Source: Cinclus cinclus (taxonomy: Eukaryota; Chordata; Aves; Passeriformes; Cinclidae). From it: a stretch of 64,000 nt of DNA. The stretch is taken from positions 103,209,499 to 103,273,498 of the forward strand of contig NC_085048.1 in NCBI RefSeq assembly GCF_963662255.1, given 5' to 3'. A model generated the notes under the pieces. The model saw only the letters and a list, made by a program, of their open reading frames with translations. It was not told where the DNA came from and made no database searches. The position numbers were made by a program, and so were the translations under genes. Below, in pieces: positions 62,201 through 64,000 of the stretch; the stretch's first letter is position 1; every line of letters starts with the position of its first letter.

Positions 62201-63622
62201 GCCAAATAAATGCAGGGAGGCTGTCCAGTTTCATCAGTTGATCCTGTTTCTTGGCAGAGCCCTGGATCCCAGATATGGCTCCAGAGTTATGGATCCGTCT
62301 CATGGATCCAACTATGCAAATAGTTAATTTTTTCAAGCTGAAAACCAAACTTCAAAAAACCTCACAACAATACTAGCGGCTTGGATCAACCCAAGAATAG
62401 TCTTTACAGTGAAGCAAAATTACCATTTCACACTCTAGGAAGGAAATTAGATTTGTTACAAAATGAAAGCATTTTGTTGCAAAATGTAGAAATGAAACAT
62501 TTCTGAGGAGGCTGAAAAAAAATCCATTGAATCTGAACTGAATTCACAAATAATTTTGGCTCCTCAACTTCACACAATAAGCCTCTTGGCTGATTACCAC
62601 AATTCTTAATTAGGAATGAAGCTACACTCACTGAACGAGGGCAAGCACATATATCACAGATGTTACCACCCTGAGGAGTGCACACTGCAAACTCTGCTTT
62701 CTCTACTGACTCTCCCCTGCTAAACCCGGCATAAATGAAAATCTTTATCCTGGGAGAGGCCAACCATGGTGTAGGAGACTGGCTTTGAGCAGCAGAGACA
62801 ATCTGCAGCTTGAAGGGAGAGGTGCCTGCATGGAGGACAGTCCACAGCACACCACAGCTCTCCTTTCCTCCACATAGCCATGTTTCTTTCTCGCTTTGGA
62901 GAAAACCAAATTATGAAAGAAATTAGGGTCTCACCCAGCACACACTTAGGATGCAGCACAGAAGAGCATTACCCTCAAGATTACCTACTTCTCTGGAGAA
63001 AAGAGAGTAGGAAGGATGAGTAGAAAAGAAAATACCACAGGAAGTCCTGAGCTATGGGACTTGCTATACAAGTGGGATAACAAACAGGGAGCAGCTACTT
63101 TAAAAACCAGATGTGAACACAGGCTCTAAATCTATCTTTTCCTTTCCAAAGCAGTTTAGAAGCACACACAGCTGAGTCAGTCTGCCACACTTAGAGGGAA
63201 GCAAACCCAGAAGAAGGCTTTACTCGTGTAGGATGAAAAGGAAGACACAGATGGAGAGGAATAAAAATGCTATTCCCATTTTGAACACTTGGAAATCAAG
63301 ACCAGAAAAAGGTCAGCGTAGTTTGACCCTTTAAATGAATGGGACTCTTCAAATGCTTTCAGTTAACCTTTTGGTGAGTTGAGGTTTCAGGCTGCAAGCT
63401 CATCTGGCCCAGAGAGCCACCACAATTCTGGGCTGATCCCCCAGAGCTGCACCACACTTGTACCACGGCAGCACCAGCACAAGCTGGCAGCTGGACAGGA
63501 GACTCCAACTGCTCACCAGGATCTCATGATGGGAGAAGGGAGGCAGCCACAAACCTTATTGATATTCTTATTACTTTCTCCTGCTCCCATTTCTTCCCCG
63601 TTCCTCATTTTTGCTTTATCCC
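59284..63622. other. Non-coding DNA, nothing recognised
   Basis: AT-rich unique sequence. 61558-61588 has short inverted CCGGTGT/ACACCGG arms. 62263-62312 carries three GGATCC words. The 140-codon minus frame 62428-62850 lacks any domain. Confidence 0.6.
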
Positions 63623-63686
63623 TTTTTTGTTTTGTTTTTTTTTGTTGGTTTTTTTTTTTTGCTTTTTTTTTTGTTTTGTTTTGTTG
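63623..63686 (+). repeat. T/G-rich low-complexity tract
   Basis: About 64 bases of TTTTG/TTTG-type units and T runs, the reverse-strand equivalent of the A/C tracts at 33305 and 48715. Confidence 0.9.
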
Positions 63687-64000
63687 CCTGAATGTACTTC
63701 TAGAGTCCCTTGCCATGGCAACACCTGCAGGTGAAGACAGAGCTCATCATCCACAAGCTTTGCCAGTGCTGAAGAGGTAACTAATCACTCCACAAGTGGA
63801 GAAGTGCTATCTCCAAGATACCCATGAACAATTTGCAAACGTGGGTGTCCCTGAAGCACCGGCTCCTCACAGGTGTTTAGCTCGCTTCTGCAAACGTCAG
63901 GAAAAGCACTTTTCCCCCTGCCTGCATCTCATCATGTACTTTGCCCGTGCCACTTCACACCGTGCTGTAAACTCCCAGCTTAAGGGGACTAAGGAGAGGA
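63687..64000. other. Non-coding DNA at window edge
   Basis: No recognised feature in the last 314 bases; slightly GC-richer with several CpGs. Confidence 0.55.

Noticed and set aside
62263..62312. Three GGATCC words in 50 bases
   Set aside because: The surrounding bases do not form a repeat unit; likely coincidence.

Overview
The window reads as non-coding nuclear DNA from a bird. The avian diagnosis rests on two features. One is a CR1 LINE 3' end at 48159-48361 that finishes in the CR1 hallmark ATTCTGTG. The other is a solo LTR at 19146-19634 of the ERVL-like type common in birds. A passerine or other neoavian is plausible, but the sequence does not settle the order. Most of the window is AT-rich and CpG-poor. 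I found no protein-coding gene and no intact tRNA, rRNA or CRISPR array. Every long open frame is either low-complexity, crosses a homopolymer, or lacks any recognisable family signature. The stretch is best described as a gene desert or part of a very long intron.

Layout. 1-19138 is unique AT-rich DNA with scattered candidate regulatory patches: homeodomain/POU-type clusters at 4480-4745 and 8080-8290, and a CTCF-like motif at 5144-5157. At 19139-19641 sits a clean solo LTR with 7-bp direct repeats. At 20280-20570 there is a homeodomain-motif-rich block that looks like a conserved non-coding element. At 22472-22493 there is a 22-G run. At 24230-25560 on the minus strand lies the decayed reverse-transcriptase region of an old non-LTR retrotransposon that is not CR1; RT and downstream motifs are readable in order, with several frameshifts and a lost catalytic motif.

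The centre holds the only CpG island (32540-33190). It contains two same-strand CTCF-like motifs and an embedded minus-strand CR1 fragment, and is followed by a tract of about 215 bases that is almost purely A and C (33305-33521). At 40592-40797 a CpG-rich minisatellite lies next to a YY1-type motif and a tRNA-Arg-like head; a second small CpG-rich pocket with a TATA-like motif follows at 41130-41290.

The right half contains the CR1 3' end, GA and A/C simple repeats (48594-48810), an ancient MIR-type SINE (52330-52465), a GATA microsatellite (55784-55844), a probable second LTR on the minus strand with a primer-binding-site-like end (56801-57304), and a (TCA)15 repeat (59239-59283).

No operon-like or multi-gene system is present. 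The interesting content is fossil mobile elements of several ages and a few candidate regulatory nodes, chiefly the CpG island and the minisatellite/tRNA-like composite. Family names come from recognising consensus patterns by eye; no database search was run.
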